Shown in pieces: positions 26,918 to 35,466 of a stretch of DNA of 64,000 nucleotides. A program made the position numbers and the translations under genes. This DNA comes from an uncultured Bacteroides sp. (GTDB lineage: Bacteria; Bacteroidota; Bacteroidia; Bacteroidales; Bacteroidaceae), in NCBI GenBank assembly GCA_900766005.1, contig CAAFTU010000099.1, positions 1 through 64,000 on the forward strand, written 5' to 3'. The stretch's first letter is position 1. Each line of letters begins with the position of its first letter. The notes under the pieces are model-generated. The model was not told the origin of the DNA. It did no database searches and worked only from the letters and a program-made list of their open reading frames with translations.

Positions 26918-27481
26918 TTACTTCCTCAAATTCCGGCGTATATGACTGACAGTTTCAGGAGTAACCCCCAAAAATGAAGCAATGTTTTTCAAAGGAAGTG
27001 CTTCTTTCAGGCTGGGACAACGCTCCATCAGTCTTTTGTACCGTATTTCAGGGCTGCAATACGAATCGATCAACCGTTCATATACCATTTCATATAGATT
27101 TTCAGCTACGCATCTTCCAAAGCGTTGGGTTTCCATATTCGTTTCCCAATATTCAATCATATCATGGTGTGATATTTCATAAACGGAGCAATCAGTTATT
27201 GCTTGAATGCTTACCAATGACAAGCTGCCTTTCATAAATGAGGAATAGTCACATACATATTCATTTGTAAACGAATACCCTACAATGTGTTCTTCTCCCT
27301 CTTCGTCAATATGGGTATATTGAAAGGTTCCATCTTCTACCCATCCCGCAAAACGCTTTTTTTCATGCTGACGGATAAAAAAATCTCCTTTACGATAAGT
27401 ATGCACTTTCCCTTTCCTTTCGCATAAATCTTTAATAAAAGAATAGTCTAAGTCATTTAGGTATGTATTGAACTCGTTCAT
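26918..27481 (-). CDS. Crp/Fnr-family transcriptional regulator
   Basis: 187 residues. Residues 1 to about 115 form a cyclic-nucleotide-binding-type beta barrel (VHTYRKGDFFIRQHEKKRFAG, IVGYSFTNEYVCDYSSFM). A long dimer helix follows, then a short winged helix-turn-helix at the end (PLKNIASFLGVTPETVSHIR). The ligand pocket lacks the RGE...RSA residues of true Crp, so cAMP is not expected; small Bacteroidales proteins of this type have unknown effectors. There is no Fnr-type Cys cluster. It sits 9 bases behind a broken paralogue. Nearby targets could be the small lipoproteins or the second gdh gene; that is inference. Confidence 0.85.
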   Translation of the reverse strand: MNEFNTYLNDLDYSFIKDLCERKGKVHTYRKGDFFIRQHEKKRFAGWVEDGTFQYTHIDEEGEEHIVGYSFTNEYVCDYSSFMKGSLSLVSIQAITDCSVYEISHHDMIEYWETNMETQRFGRCVAENLYEMVYERLIDSYCSPEIRYKRLMERCPSLKEALPLKNIASFLGVTPETVSHIRRNLRK

Positions 27482-27490
27482 ATGATAAAA

Positions 27491-28057
27491 TCATTTATTC
27501 TCAAAAGTAATTTCCTTACGGATACGGCTGAGATAGGTTGGTGTAACATTCAGAAAAGAGGCGATTTCTTTAATCGATATATTTTGAAGAATATCAGGAC
27601 ATCTTTTCAATAAAGCAATATAGCGTTCCTTGGGTGATAAACGGTGTGTATTCAGATACTCCGTATAACAATTATGAAACAATGAATCTGAAAATAGCTG
27701 ATGTAATTCTCTGTCCTCATTGAATACTTTATTGAGTATATCACAGTTACACACCAGAGCTTCCACATTTGTTGCAGCAACAATACTGGTCATACATGGT
27801 ATCTTTTGTGTAGTACTTAAATAGTCACCGACAATCTTTCCTGGGAGTGCCAAACTGGTTATATGTTCATTGCCTTTTGAATCTGTTACGACATATTTAA
27901 AATATCCCTCTTTTACGATTCCCATATATCGTATAACATCTCCCTGTTACACAAAGAATTCTCCTTTTTTGTAATGACACAGTTTACCGTTTTTAGCACA
28001 AGCCTCATGACAAAAATCCATATCTAATTTGTCTACAAAAGAATTAAAATTGCCCAT
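27491..28057 (-). pseudogene. Crp/Fnr-family regulator broken by an in-frame stop
   Basis: The gene starts at 28057 with MGNFNSFVDKLDMDFCHEAC and runs to 27491, but codon 37 is TAA (27947-27949), in the stretch GEFFV-stop-QGDVIRY, where the family expects an uninterrupted GEFFVRQGD-like segment. The frame is otherwise intact for 188 codons, including the DNA-binding end (ISIKEIASFLNVTPTYLSRI). Restart at the ATG at 27925 would give 144 residues without the first barrel strands. It is a tandem paralogue of the gene at 26918. A -7 box, TAACTTTG, lies on the minus strand at 28084-28091. The stop could also be a recent loss or a sequencing error. Confidence 0.8.
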
Positions 28058-28269
28058 TTCTATGATGTAATTATCAATATGTGCAAAGTTAGATATTATA
28101 ATTCAATAAAACTCATACTGCGATAGACATAGCAGACTTATTTATAAAAAAAAAATGTTCTACAACATAACGATGTATCGAGAAAGCCTACAGAAAGGAT
28201 AAATCTATCATTTTATCATTATTTAATCAAAAAAACTGCTTTAAAATAATCACATTTCAAAAATATTCC

Positions 28270-28277
28270 TATATTTG
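28270..28277 (+). promoter_or_regulatory. -7 box of the second glutamate dehydrogenase gene
   Basis: TATATTTG fits TAnnTTTG, 51 bases before the ATG at 28329. There is no clear -33 TTTG, unlike the first gdh gene, which would fit an activator-dependent promoter. Confidence 0.45.
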
Positions 28278-28328
28278 CAGTGTGATGATTGACATTTTAT
28301 CAGAATTAACCTTTTAAATTATAATATC

Positions 28329-29666
28329 ATGAACATTCAACAAATCCTGTCCTCTTTGGAGGCCAAACATCCCGGTGAATCTGAATATCTTCAAGCTGTC
28401 AAAGAAGTTCTTTTATCCATTGAAGATATATACAATCAACATCCTGAATTTGAAAAAGCAAAAATTATAGAAAGACTGGTAGAGCCCGACCGCATCTTCA
28501 CTTTCCGTGTAACATGGGTAGACGATCAGGGCGAAGTACAGACTAACCTCGGTTACCGTGTACAGTTCAACAACGCTATCGGTCCATACAAAGGCGGTAT
28601 CCGCTTCCATAACTCCGTCAATCTGTCCATCCTGAAATTCCTCGGATTCGAACAGACATTTAAGAATGCCCTGACTACCCTGCCTATGGGCGGCGGTAAA
28701 GGCGGTTCCGATTTCTCACCACGCGGCAAGAGCGCCGGTGAAGTGATGCGTTTCTGCCAGGCGTTCATGCTTGAATTATGGCGCCATTTAGGTCCTGACA
28801 TGGACGTACCAGCCGGTGATATCGGTGTTGGCGGACGCGAAGTAGGCTATATGTTCGGTATGTACAAGAAACTGACCCGTGAACATACAGGTACTTTCAC
28901 AGGTAAAGGACTTGAATTCGGCGGTTCACGTATCCGTCCGGAAGCAACCGGTTTCGGAGCCTGCTATTTCGTACAGTCTATGCTGAAAGACAAAGGTACC
29001 AGCTTCGAAGGCAAAACCGTAGCTATCTCCGGATTTGGCAACGTAGCTTGGGGAGCAGCAACGAAAGCTACCGAATTGGGTGCCAAGGTCGTAACAATTT
29101 CCGGTCCCGACGGTTACATCTATGATCCCGACGGCATCAGCGGTGAAAAGATTGATTACATGCTGGAACTCCGTGCATCCGGAAACGATATCGTGGCTCC
29201 TTACGCAGAAAAATTCCCAGGTGCCACTTTCTTCCCCGGCAAGAAACCTTGGGAACAAAAAGTGGACATCGCCATGCCTTGTGCAACTCAGAATGAATTG
29301 GCCGAAGAAGATGCCAAGATGTTGGTAGACAACGGTGTATTCTGTGTAGGTGAAGTATCCAACATGGGTTGCCGTCCGGAAGCTATTGATACATTCATCA
29401 ATGCCCATATCATGTACGGACCGGGTAAGGCAGTCAACGCCGGTGGTGTAGCAACATCAGGCTTGGAAATGACGCAAAATGCAATGCACATTTCCTGGAC
29501 AGCCGAAGAAGTAGACAAACACCTGCATCAGATTATGCACGATATTCACGAACAATGCGTGAAATATGGTACAGAAAAAGATGGCTACATTAATTATATG
29601 AAAGGCGCCAACATTGCCGGCTTCATGAAAGTAGCCCATGCAATGATGGCTCAGGGAGTTATTTAA
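28329..29666 (+). CDS. gdhB: Glutamate dehydrogenase, NAD-type coenzyme signature
   Basis: 445 residues, collinear with the enzyme at 5520 and very similar to it over most of the length. The catalytic parts are the same: PMGGGKGGSDFSPRGKS (K124) and PAGDIGVGGREVGYMFG (D164). The coenzyme loop differs: ISGPDGYIYDP (258-262 SGPDG) instead of SDSDG, and the nucleotide motif is SGFGNVAWGAA. SGPDGYIYDP is what the NAD-specific Clostridium symbiosum enzyme has. I infer NAD preference and a role in glutamate breakdown. The symbol follows the B. fragilis name for the NAD enzyme and is less certain than the family. It is divergent from the Crp-like pair. Confidence 0.92.
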   Translation: MNIQQILSSLEAKHPGESEYLQAVKEVLLSIEDIYNQHPEFEKAKIIERLVEPDRIFTFRVTWVDDQGEVQTNLGYRVQFNNAIGPYKGGIRFHNSVNLSILKFLGFEQTFKNALTTLPMGGGKGGSDFSPRGKSAGEVMRFCQAFMLELWRHLGPDMDVPAGDIGVGGREVGYMFGMYKKLTREHTGTFTGKGLEFGGSRIRPEATGFGACYFVQSMLKDKGTSFEGKTVAISGFGNVAWGAATKATELGAKVVTISGPDGYIYDPDGISGEKIDYMLELRASGNDIVAPYAEKFPGATFFPGKKPWEQKVDIAMPCATQNELAEEDAKMLVDNGVFCVGEVSNMGCRPEAIDTFINAHIMYGPGKAVNAGGVATSGLEMTQNAMHISWTAEEVDKHLHQIMHDIHEQCVKYGTEKDGYINYMKGANIAGFMKVAHAMMAQGVI

Positions 29667-29702
29667 AAGACTTTGTTTAGTTGTATTTGTATTTGTGGTT
29701 TT

Positions 29703-29745
29703 GCGCCACTCGCCTCCTGTGACAGGACGCGGGTGGCGCTATTTT
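29703..29745 (+). terminator. Terminator behind the second gdh gene
   Basis: GCGCCAC (29703-29709) pairs with GTGGCGC (29733-29739), with an inner CCTG/CAGG stem. TATTTT follows. Confidence 0.85.
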
Positions 29746-29778
29746 CTGCATTTTACTCCCATATTTCATGGAATTGAC

Positions 29779-29786
29779 TATCTTTG
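29779..29786 (+). promoter_or_regulatory. -7 box of the peptidase/sulfatase operon
   Basis: TATCTTTG, 48 bases before the ATG at 29834. The -33 element is unclear. Confidence 0.5.
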
Positions 29787-29833
29787 TGGCATTTAAAAAA
29801 GGAAAATTACTAACCAACTAACAAATAAACAAA

Positions 29834-30997
29834 ATGCTACAACCCGAATTAAAAATTCGACGCGATAAGATTCGCAGCCTGATGGCACAACAAGGCATTG
29901 ATGCTGCACTCATAACTTGTAATACCAACCTCATCTACACCAATGGAAGCGTAGTCAGCGGCTACCTCTATCTGCCGCTTCATTCACCAGCCTTGCTGTT
30001 CTACAAGCGACCGAACAACATCACCGGCGAACATGCCTTTGCCATCCGCAAACCGGAACAGATTGTTGACCTGCTGAAAGAACAGGGACTCCCCCTTCCT
30101 GCCAAAATCATGCTCGAAGGTGACGAACTGCCCTACACTGAATATTGCAGACTGGTCAAGCTCTTTCCGGAAGCTCAAGTTGTCAACGGCACACCGCTGA
30201 TACGCCAAGCCCGCAGCATAAAAACATCCATAGAAATCGAACTGTTCCGCCGCTCGGGCATTGCACATGCAAAGGCTTACGACCTGATACCGACTGTATA
30301 TCGCCCCGGAATGACAGACCTAGAGTTTTCCATCGAGATAGAGCGACTGATGCGTTTGCAAGGCTGTCTGGGCATTTTCCGTGTATTCGGACGCAGCATG
30401 GAAATTTTCATGGGCAGCGTGCTGACAGGTGACAACGCAGGTTATCCCTCACCCTATGATTTCGCTTTGGGCGGACAAGGACTCGATCCGGCTCTCCCGG
30501 GCGGAGCCAACAAAACACCGCTGAAAGAAGGTCAAAGCGTCATGGTAGACCTCGGAGGCAACTTCAATGGCTACATGGGAGACATGAGCCGTGTCTACTC
30601 CATCGGCCAGCTGCCCGAAGAAGCATACGCTGCTCATCAGGTATGTTTGGACATTCAAGAAAAGATTGCTGCAACTGCCGGACCGGGAGTGCCCTGTGAA
30701 GAACTGTACAATACAGCCATCGAAATGGTCACCGCTGCCGGATTTGCCGACAAATTTATGGGCACTCAGCAGCAAGCCAAGTTTATCGGCCATGGCATCG
30801 GGCTGGAAATCAATGAAGCACCGGTTATCGCTCCGCGGATGAAGCAAGAGCTGGAACCCGGCATGGTCTTTGCATTGGAACCCAAAATCGTCATTCCAGG
30901 AGTAGGACCTGTCGGTATTGAAAACTCTTGGGTGGTAACGAATGAAGGTATTGAGAAGTTAACCAACTGCAACGAGGAAATCATTGAATTAAAATGA
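29834..30997 (+). CDS. M24-family Xaa-Pro peptidase
   Basis: 387 residues, cytoplasmic. Residues 1 to about 130 are the creatinase-like N-terminal domain, and about 140-387 the pita-bread metallopeptidase. The five metal ligands are recognisable: the two Asp in VMVDLGGNFNGYMGDMSR, the His in GHGIGLEINEAP, and the two Glu in MVFALEPKIV and GIENSWVV. It removes the N-terminal residue before proline or cuts related dipeptides. Its stop overlaps the start of the first sulfatase (ATGA at 30994-30997), so it is translationally coupled to a gene with no obvious shared substrate. The fold and activity are sure; the exact specificity is not. Confidence 0.9.
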   Translation: MLQPELKIRRDKIRSLMAQQGIDAALITCNTNLIYTNGSVVSGYLYLPLHSPALLFYKRPNNITGEHAFAIRKPEQIVDLLKEQGLPLPAKIMLEGDELPYTEYCRLVKLFPEAQVVNGTPLIRQARSIKTSIEIELFRRSGIAHAKAYDLIPTVYRPGMTDLEFSIEIERLMRLQGCLGIFRVFGRSMEIFMGSVLTGDNAGYPSPYDFALGGQGLDPALPGGANKTPLKEGQSVMVDLGGNFNGYMGDMSRVYSIGQLPEEAYAAHQVCLDIQEKIAATAGPGVPCEELYNTAIEMVTAAGFADKFMGTQQQAKFIGHGIGLEINEAPVIAPRMKQELEPGMVFALEPKIVIPGVGPVGIENSWVVTNEGIEKLTNCNEEIIELK

Positions 30998-32553
30998 AAT
31001 CATTCATCGCACTAACTTTAATTTCCACAACAGCATGCTCGGCAACTGCCAATTGTAAAGTTGCCGAGCCTACTCATTCTGCACAGGCAAGTAGGCCCAA
31101 TGTGGTATTTATCTATGCCGACGACCTCGGATTCGGCGATTTGTCCTGCTATGGAGCCAAACAGGTACAAACCCCCAACGTAGACCGCCTGGCCCAATCG
31201 GGCATCCGGTTCACCCATGCACACGCTACAGCAGCCACCAGCACCCCTTCCCGCTACTCCATGCTGACAGGCAAATATGCCTGGCGCAAAAAAGGCACTG
31301 ATGTAGCAGCAGGCAATGCTGGAATGATTATTCGCCCCGAACAATACACGATGGCCGACATGTTCAAAAGCGCAGGCTATGCCACTGCTGCCATCGGCAA
31401 ATGGCACTTGGGGTTGGGTGAGAAAACCGGAACACAGGAATGGAACGCATACTTGCCTTGCGCATTGGGAGACTTGGGTTTTGACTACCACTACATCATG
31501 GCGGCTACAGCCGACCGGGTGCCTTGCGTGTACATTGAAAACGGCCGAGTGGCCAACTATGACCCCAGTGCACCGATTCAAGTAAGCTATCAAAAGAATT
31601 TCGAAGGAGAACCTACCGGCAAAAACAATCCGGAACTGCTTTACAACCTGAAGCCCAGTCACGGACACGACATGTCCATCGTCAACGGCATCTCCCGCAT
31701 CGGCTACATGAAAGGTGGCGGAAAAGCGCTGTGGAAAGACGAGCATATTGCCGATTCGCTCACAGCACATGCCCTCCGGTTCATCGAAGCCAACCAAAAG
31801 AAGCCGTTCTTCCTCTATTTTGCCACCAACGACATCCATGTTCCTCGTTTTCCGCACGAACGCTTCAGAGGTAAAAGTTCCATGGGACTGAGAGGAGATG
31901 CCATCATGCAGTTTGATTACTGTGTAGGTGAAATCATGCATACCCTGGAGAAATTGGGACTGAGTGAAAACACCCTGATTATCCTTTCCAGCGACAATGG
32001 TCCGGTAGTAGACGACGGCTATCAGGACAGAGCCGAAGAACTGCTCAACGGACATTCCCCGACCGGAAAACTGAGAGGAGGCAAATACAGCACATTTGAA
32101 GGAGGCACCCGCGTACCAGCTATTGTGAGCTGGCCGGCTGTCATCAAAAAAGGCGCCACATCCGATTGTCTGGTTTCGCAAATCGACTGGCTGGCTTCGT
32201 TGGCGGCTTTGACAGGAACGGTCCTTCCGAAAGGGGCAGCTCCCGACAGCTACAATTTCCTGAATACCTGGCTGCATAAAGAAAAGAAACACCGTCCGTG
32301 GGTCATTGAACAGGCAGCCAATCATACCCTGTCTGTACGCACAAAAGACTGGAAATACATCGAACCGAGCAAAGGTCCCAAAATGGTTCCATGGGGTCCC
32401 AAAATCGAAACAGGCTACTCTCTCCAACCGCAACTCTACCGCATGAAAGAAAAGAGTGAAAGCAAGAACTATGCTGAAAAGGAGAAGGGAAAAGTAGCGG
32501 AACTGGCTCGTATACTGAAAGAGGTACGAGAAGGGAAAAAGTTAATTGACTGA
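30994..32553 (+). CDS. S1-family sulfatase, Ser-type
   Basis: 519 residues. The signal peptide covers about residues 1-20 (FIALTLISTTACSATA). The formylglycine motif is S-T-P-S-R at S83-R87, Ser-type, so it needs an anSME maturation enzyme that is not in this window. The metal-binding start is VFIYADDLGFGDLSCYG, with IGKWHLG and SSDNGPVVDDG further on. The motifs are complete, so it should be active on sulfated glycans in the periplasm, after export through the Sec pathway. The ATGA overlap with the M24 peptidase and the short 23-base gap to the next sulfatase place it in one operon. The S1 subfamily is not assigned from sequence reading alone. Confidence 0.9.
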   Translation: MKSFIALTLISTTACSATANCKVAEPTHSAQASRPNVVFIYADDLGFGDLSCYGAKQVQTPNVDRLAQSGIRFTHAHATAATSTPSRYSMLTGKYAWRKKGTDVAAGNAGMIIRPEQYTMADMFKSAGYATAAIGKWHLGLGEKTGTQEWNAYLPCALGDLGFDYHYIMAATADRVPCVYIENGRVANYDPSAPIQVSYQKNFEGEPTGKNNPELLYNLKPSHGHDMSIVNGISRIGYMKGGGKALWKDEHIADSLTAHALRFIEANQKKPFFLYFATNDIHVPRFPHERFRGKSSMGLRGDAIMQFDYCVGEIMHTLEKLGLSENTLIILSSDNGPVVDDGYQDRAEELLNGHSPTGKLRGGKYSTFEGGTRVPAIVSWPAVIKKGATSDCLVSQIDWLASLAALTGTVLPKGAAPDSYNFLNTWLHKEKKHRPWVIEQAANHTLSVRTKDWKYIEPSKGPKMVPWGPKIETGYSLQPQLYRMKEKSESKNYAEKEKGKVAELARILKEVREGKKLID

Positions 32554-32576
32554 CAAATTTTAATCACATTGAAACG

Positions 32577-34112
32577 ATGAATCCAAAATCAATTTCACTC
32601 ATAGGGCTTGGCAGTACACTTCTCGTATCTGCCTTGCCTGCCTGTGCACAAAAAGAGAACAAACAGCCCAACATTCTCTTCATCCTCTGTGATGATATGG
32701 GATACGGAGATTTGGGATGTTATGGACAACCTTTTATCCGCACCCCCCACATCGACAAGATGGCCCGGGAAGGGATGAGATTTACGCAAGCCTATGCAGG
32801 GAGTCCGGTAAGTGCACCCTCCAGAGCCTCCTTCATGACAGGTCAGCACACCGGACATTGCGAAGTGCGGGGCAACAAGGAATATTGGAAAGATGTCCCC
32901 ACCATGAAATATGGAGAAAATGAAGATTATGTACGGGTGGGACAACATCCCTACGACCCCGAACACGTTATCCTGCCCGAGATCATGAAGGAACAGGGAT
33001 ACGCTACCGGCATGTTCGGTAAATGGGCCGGCGGATATGAAGGTTCGTGCTCCACCCCCGATAAGAGAGGAATCGATGAATACTTCGGATTCATCTGTCA
33101 GTTTCAGGCTCACCTTTACTATCCCAATTTTCTCAACCGGTACAGCAAAGCTTTAGGAGATACAGGAGTCGTACGCGTGATCATGGAAGACAATATCCGA
33201 TACCCGATGCAGGGAGACGATTACCGGAAACGTCCGCAATACTCAGCCGATCTCATCCACCAGAAAGCGATGGAATGGCTAGACAGCCAGAACGAAAAAC
33301 AACCTTTCTTCGGTGTCTTCACCTACACCCTGCCCCATGCCGAACTGGTACAACCCGAGGATTCAATTTTAGCTGCATACAAAGCCCAATTCCAACCGGA
33401 TAAAACCTACCCGGGTGATATCTGGTCGCGCTACAATGCCACGACCCACACCCATGCCCAGTTTGCAGCCATGATTACCCGACTCGATACCTACGTCGGC
33501 GAGATTCTGCAAAAACTAAAAGAAAAAGGATGGGATGAAAACACACTGGTCATCTTCTCCAGCGACAACGGCCCGCATGAAGAAGGAGGAGCCGACCCCA
33601 CGTTCTTCGGCAGAGACGGCAAGCTACGCGGTCTGAAACGCCAATGCCACGAAGGAGGTATCCGCGTGCCGTTTATCGTACGCTGGCCGGGACAAGTGAA
33701 AGCCGGTCAAACCAACGACCACCTCTGTGCGTTCTACGACCTGATGCCCACATTCAGCGAACTGGCTGGAGTGAAGCATTACGAGAAGAAATACCGCAAC
33801 CCGCAAAAGGAAAACGATTATTTCGACGGAATCTCCTTGGTGCCCACGCTACTGGGCAAGAAGAACCAGCAGAAACATACATTCTTATACTGGGAATTCA
33901 ACGAAACCGACCAAATGGCATTACGCATGGACGACTGGAAGCTCATTGTGAAAAAAGGAATCCCTTCACTCTATAATCTGAAGAACGACATTCATGAAGA
34001 CCATGACATCGCCCGGCAACATCCGGAAAAGGTGGCAGAAATGGTTTCCATCTTATTGGAACAGCACACGGACAATCGCCATTTTCATGTGACGCTGCCG
34101 AAGAAGCTATAG
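32577..34112 (+). CDS. S1-family sulfatase, Ser-type, second copy
   Basis: 511 residues with a Sec signal (LIGLGSTLLVSALPACAQ). The Ser-type motif is S79-A-P-S-R83, the metal-binding start is ILCDDMGYGDLGCYGQP, and FGKWAGG and SSDNGPHEEGG complete the site. It differs clearly from the first sulfatase (the third motif is FGKWAGG here and IGKWHLG there), so the two may act on different sulfated sugars. It overlaps the 3' end of the minus-strand gene at 34107 by 6 bases. No SusC/D pair is co-directional with the sulfatases; the nearest is 1.4 kb to the right on the other strand. Confidence 0.9.
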   Translation: MNPKSISLIGLGSTLLVSALPACAQKENKQPNILFILCDDMGYGDLGCYGQPFIRTPHIDKMAREGMRFTQAYAGSPVSAPSRASFMTGQHTGHCEVRGNKEYWKDVPTMKYGENEDYVRVGQHPYDPEHVILPEIMKEQGYATGMFGKWAGGYEGSCSTPDKRGIDEYFGFICQFQAHLYYPNFLNRYSKALGDTGVVRVIMEDNIRYPMQGDDYRKRPQYSADLIHQKAMEWLDSQNEKQPFFGVFTYTLPHAELVQPEDSILAAYKAQFQPDKTYPGDIWSRYNATTHTHAQFAAMITRLDTYVGEILQKLKEKGWDENTLVIFSSDNGPHEEGGADPTFFGRDGKLRGLKRQCHEGGIRVPFIVRWPGQVKAGQTNDHLCAFYDLMPTFSELAGVKHYEKKYRNPQKENDYFDGISLVPTLLGKKNQQKHTFLYWEFNETDQMALRMDDWKLIVKKGIPSLYNLKNDIHEDHDIARQHPEKVAEMVSILLEQHTDNRHFHVTLPKKL

Positions 34113-34611
34113 AACAACGACGCCTGCTTTTTTCATGTTTTCCAGCCATTCTTTGGGAAGGAAATACCCTACTCTATACGTATGGTATGCATAGTCCTTG
34201 GTACAAATAATCAAGAAGTTCATTTTAGCCGAATTATTCATGATACAGCCAATCTCTTCCCAGCTAAATGCAATCGGATTAAAAAAGAATGGATGATGAA
34301 GACAGAAATGAGTAGGTGTCAATTCATAGGTATACAAATTGGGACCTATTAACATAATTATATACATCACCATCAGAGCAATCGGCAACAATACTAAAAA
34401 AGACGAATAAGAACTTACAAGGGATACAGCAAACAATAAGAAAAGCATCCCACCTATTCCCAAATAAAAATCAAATCTTTTATAAAGAGGTATGTGGAAA
34501 CATCCCAACGGTAGCAGTTCTTTATCCACATGGACTGCTTCGGACTGATGTAATTTCTCCCAATAGGCAATCAGCCGATGAATGCCCCGCTGTTCATAAT
34601 TAATTGATAGG
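34107..34611 (-). pseudogene. Membrane protein gene truncated by a small element
   Basis: The open frame runs from the left end of the element at 34611 to 34107 without an ATG; the first recognised residues are SINYEQRGIHRLIAYWEKL. A GTG at 34529 would give a 140-residue version, but nothing upstream of it looks like a binding site for ribosomes. Two hydrophobic segments (GIGGMLFLLFAVSLVSS and FLVLLPIALMVMYIIMLI) are followed by a PH-like domain (LTPTHFCLHHPFFFNPIAF, WEEIGCIMNNSAKMN). The missing N-terminus is not recognisable on the far side of the element, where only 35 bases separate it from the Crp gene stop. I judge the gene broken, though a shorter product is possible. Confidence 0.6.
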
Positions 34612-34829
34612 GTGTCCTGTTCTACGTTCTCTTTTTTTCATAGATTTAATAACTTAAGATATTGATTATAAACTAGAACAGTATTGTGTTTAGGTGCAAT
34701 TTTAACACATAAAAAAAGTGTAGCTAATTCATTAGGTCAACATATATTAAAGAAACATGATTATCAGTGCTTTGAAACTTGTGTCATATCTATTTTGATC
34801 TAAAAACTGGAACATCAAACTGGACACCC
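34612..34829. mobile_element. 218-bp MITE-like element with inverted ends
   Basis: The left end starts GGGTGTCCTGTTCTACGTTC (34612) and the right end, read from 34829 on the other strand, starts GGGTGTCCAGTTTGATGTTC: 15 or so of the first 20 positions match, including the first eight exactly. Each end is flanked by TA outside. The interior is non-coding and A/T-rich. The same end occurs once more, with coding sequence behind it, at 40187. That makes this a non-autonomous derivative of that element family. Confidence 0.75.
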
Positions 34830-34864
34830 TAGTAATTAGATTTATAAATATGTTATCATCAATA

Positions 34865-35455
34865 CTATAAAGATTTGGAAGACCGGACTCTACTTAATGT
34901 CTCCAAAGACATTTGGAGATAAGAAGCAATATGAGTCAATGGTGCCCTTTGGATGATTTCTGGAAATAGTTGCATCAATTTATTATACTTGTCCTTCGCC
35001 GATTCAAAGCGTAGAATATCGGCTTTGATTTGGGAAAGGATCAAGGAATCCTCAAAGATACGTCTATATAGATAGGCGAAATCACTGTTTACATCGGCTT
35101 CGCGCTCCATGGCTTCACGTGGAATCTCCCAAATGATGCAGGGTTCCAATGCTTCAATGATTAGTCTAGTCGGTTTCTGATTAAAATAACTCTGGATACA
35201 CCATACTACATTCCTTTCACATGAGATGTGTTCCGTCATGTCTTTTCCGTACTTGACATAATGTTGTCTTACCAGGCCCAGCTCGATGTAGAACAAGCTA
35301 TTACATACATCACCTTCATTTAGTATTATATCACCTTTTTGGATTTTTTTGCATTGGATAATTTCTGCAAACAGCTGGATGCTACCCAATTGTAATTTAC
35401 GTTTAGGGCACGTTTCTTCAATAATTTGTTTAGCAATTTCAAATTGACGACTCAT
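34865..35455 (-). CDS. Crp/Fnr-family transcriptional regulator
   Basis: 196 residues. A cyclic-nucleotide-binding-type barrel (KKIQKGDIILNEGDVCNSLFY) is followed by a long helix and a short HTH (PLTHIASYLQMSLETLSRVR). It is unlike the pair at 27-28 kb in most positions. It lies 11 bases behind the SusD gene and is probably the last gene of the SusC-SusD unit, so local control of that unit is likely. There is no Cys cluster for a metal centre and no obvious Crp cAMP pocket. Confidence 0.85.
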   Translation of the reverse strand: MSRQFEIAKQIIEETCPKRKLQLGSIQLFAEIIQCKKIQKGDIILNEGDVCNSLFYIELGLVRQHYVKYGKDMTEHISCERNVVWCIQSYFNQKPTRLIIEALEPCIIWEIPREAMEREADVNSDFAYLYRRIFEDSLILSQIKADILRFESAKDKYNKLMQLFPEIIQRAPLTHIASYLQMSLETLSRVRSSKSL

Positions 35456-35466
35456 AGATTAAGGTT

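Noticed and set aside
31018..32433. 471-codon minus-strand frame opposite the first sulfatase
   Set aside because: The sulfatase frame carries every catalytic motif, while this one has no motifs and unusual Cys/Phe/Val content.
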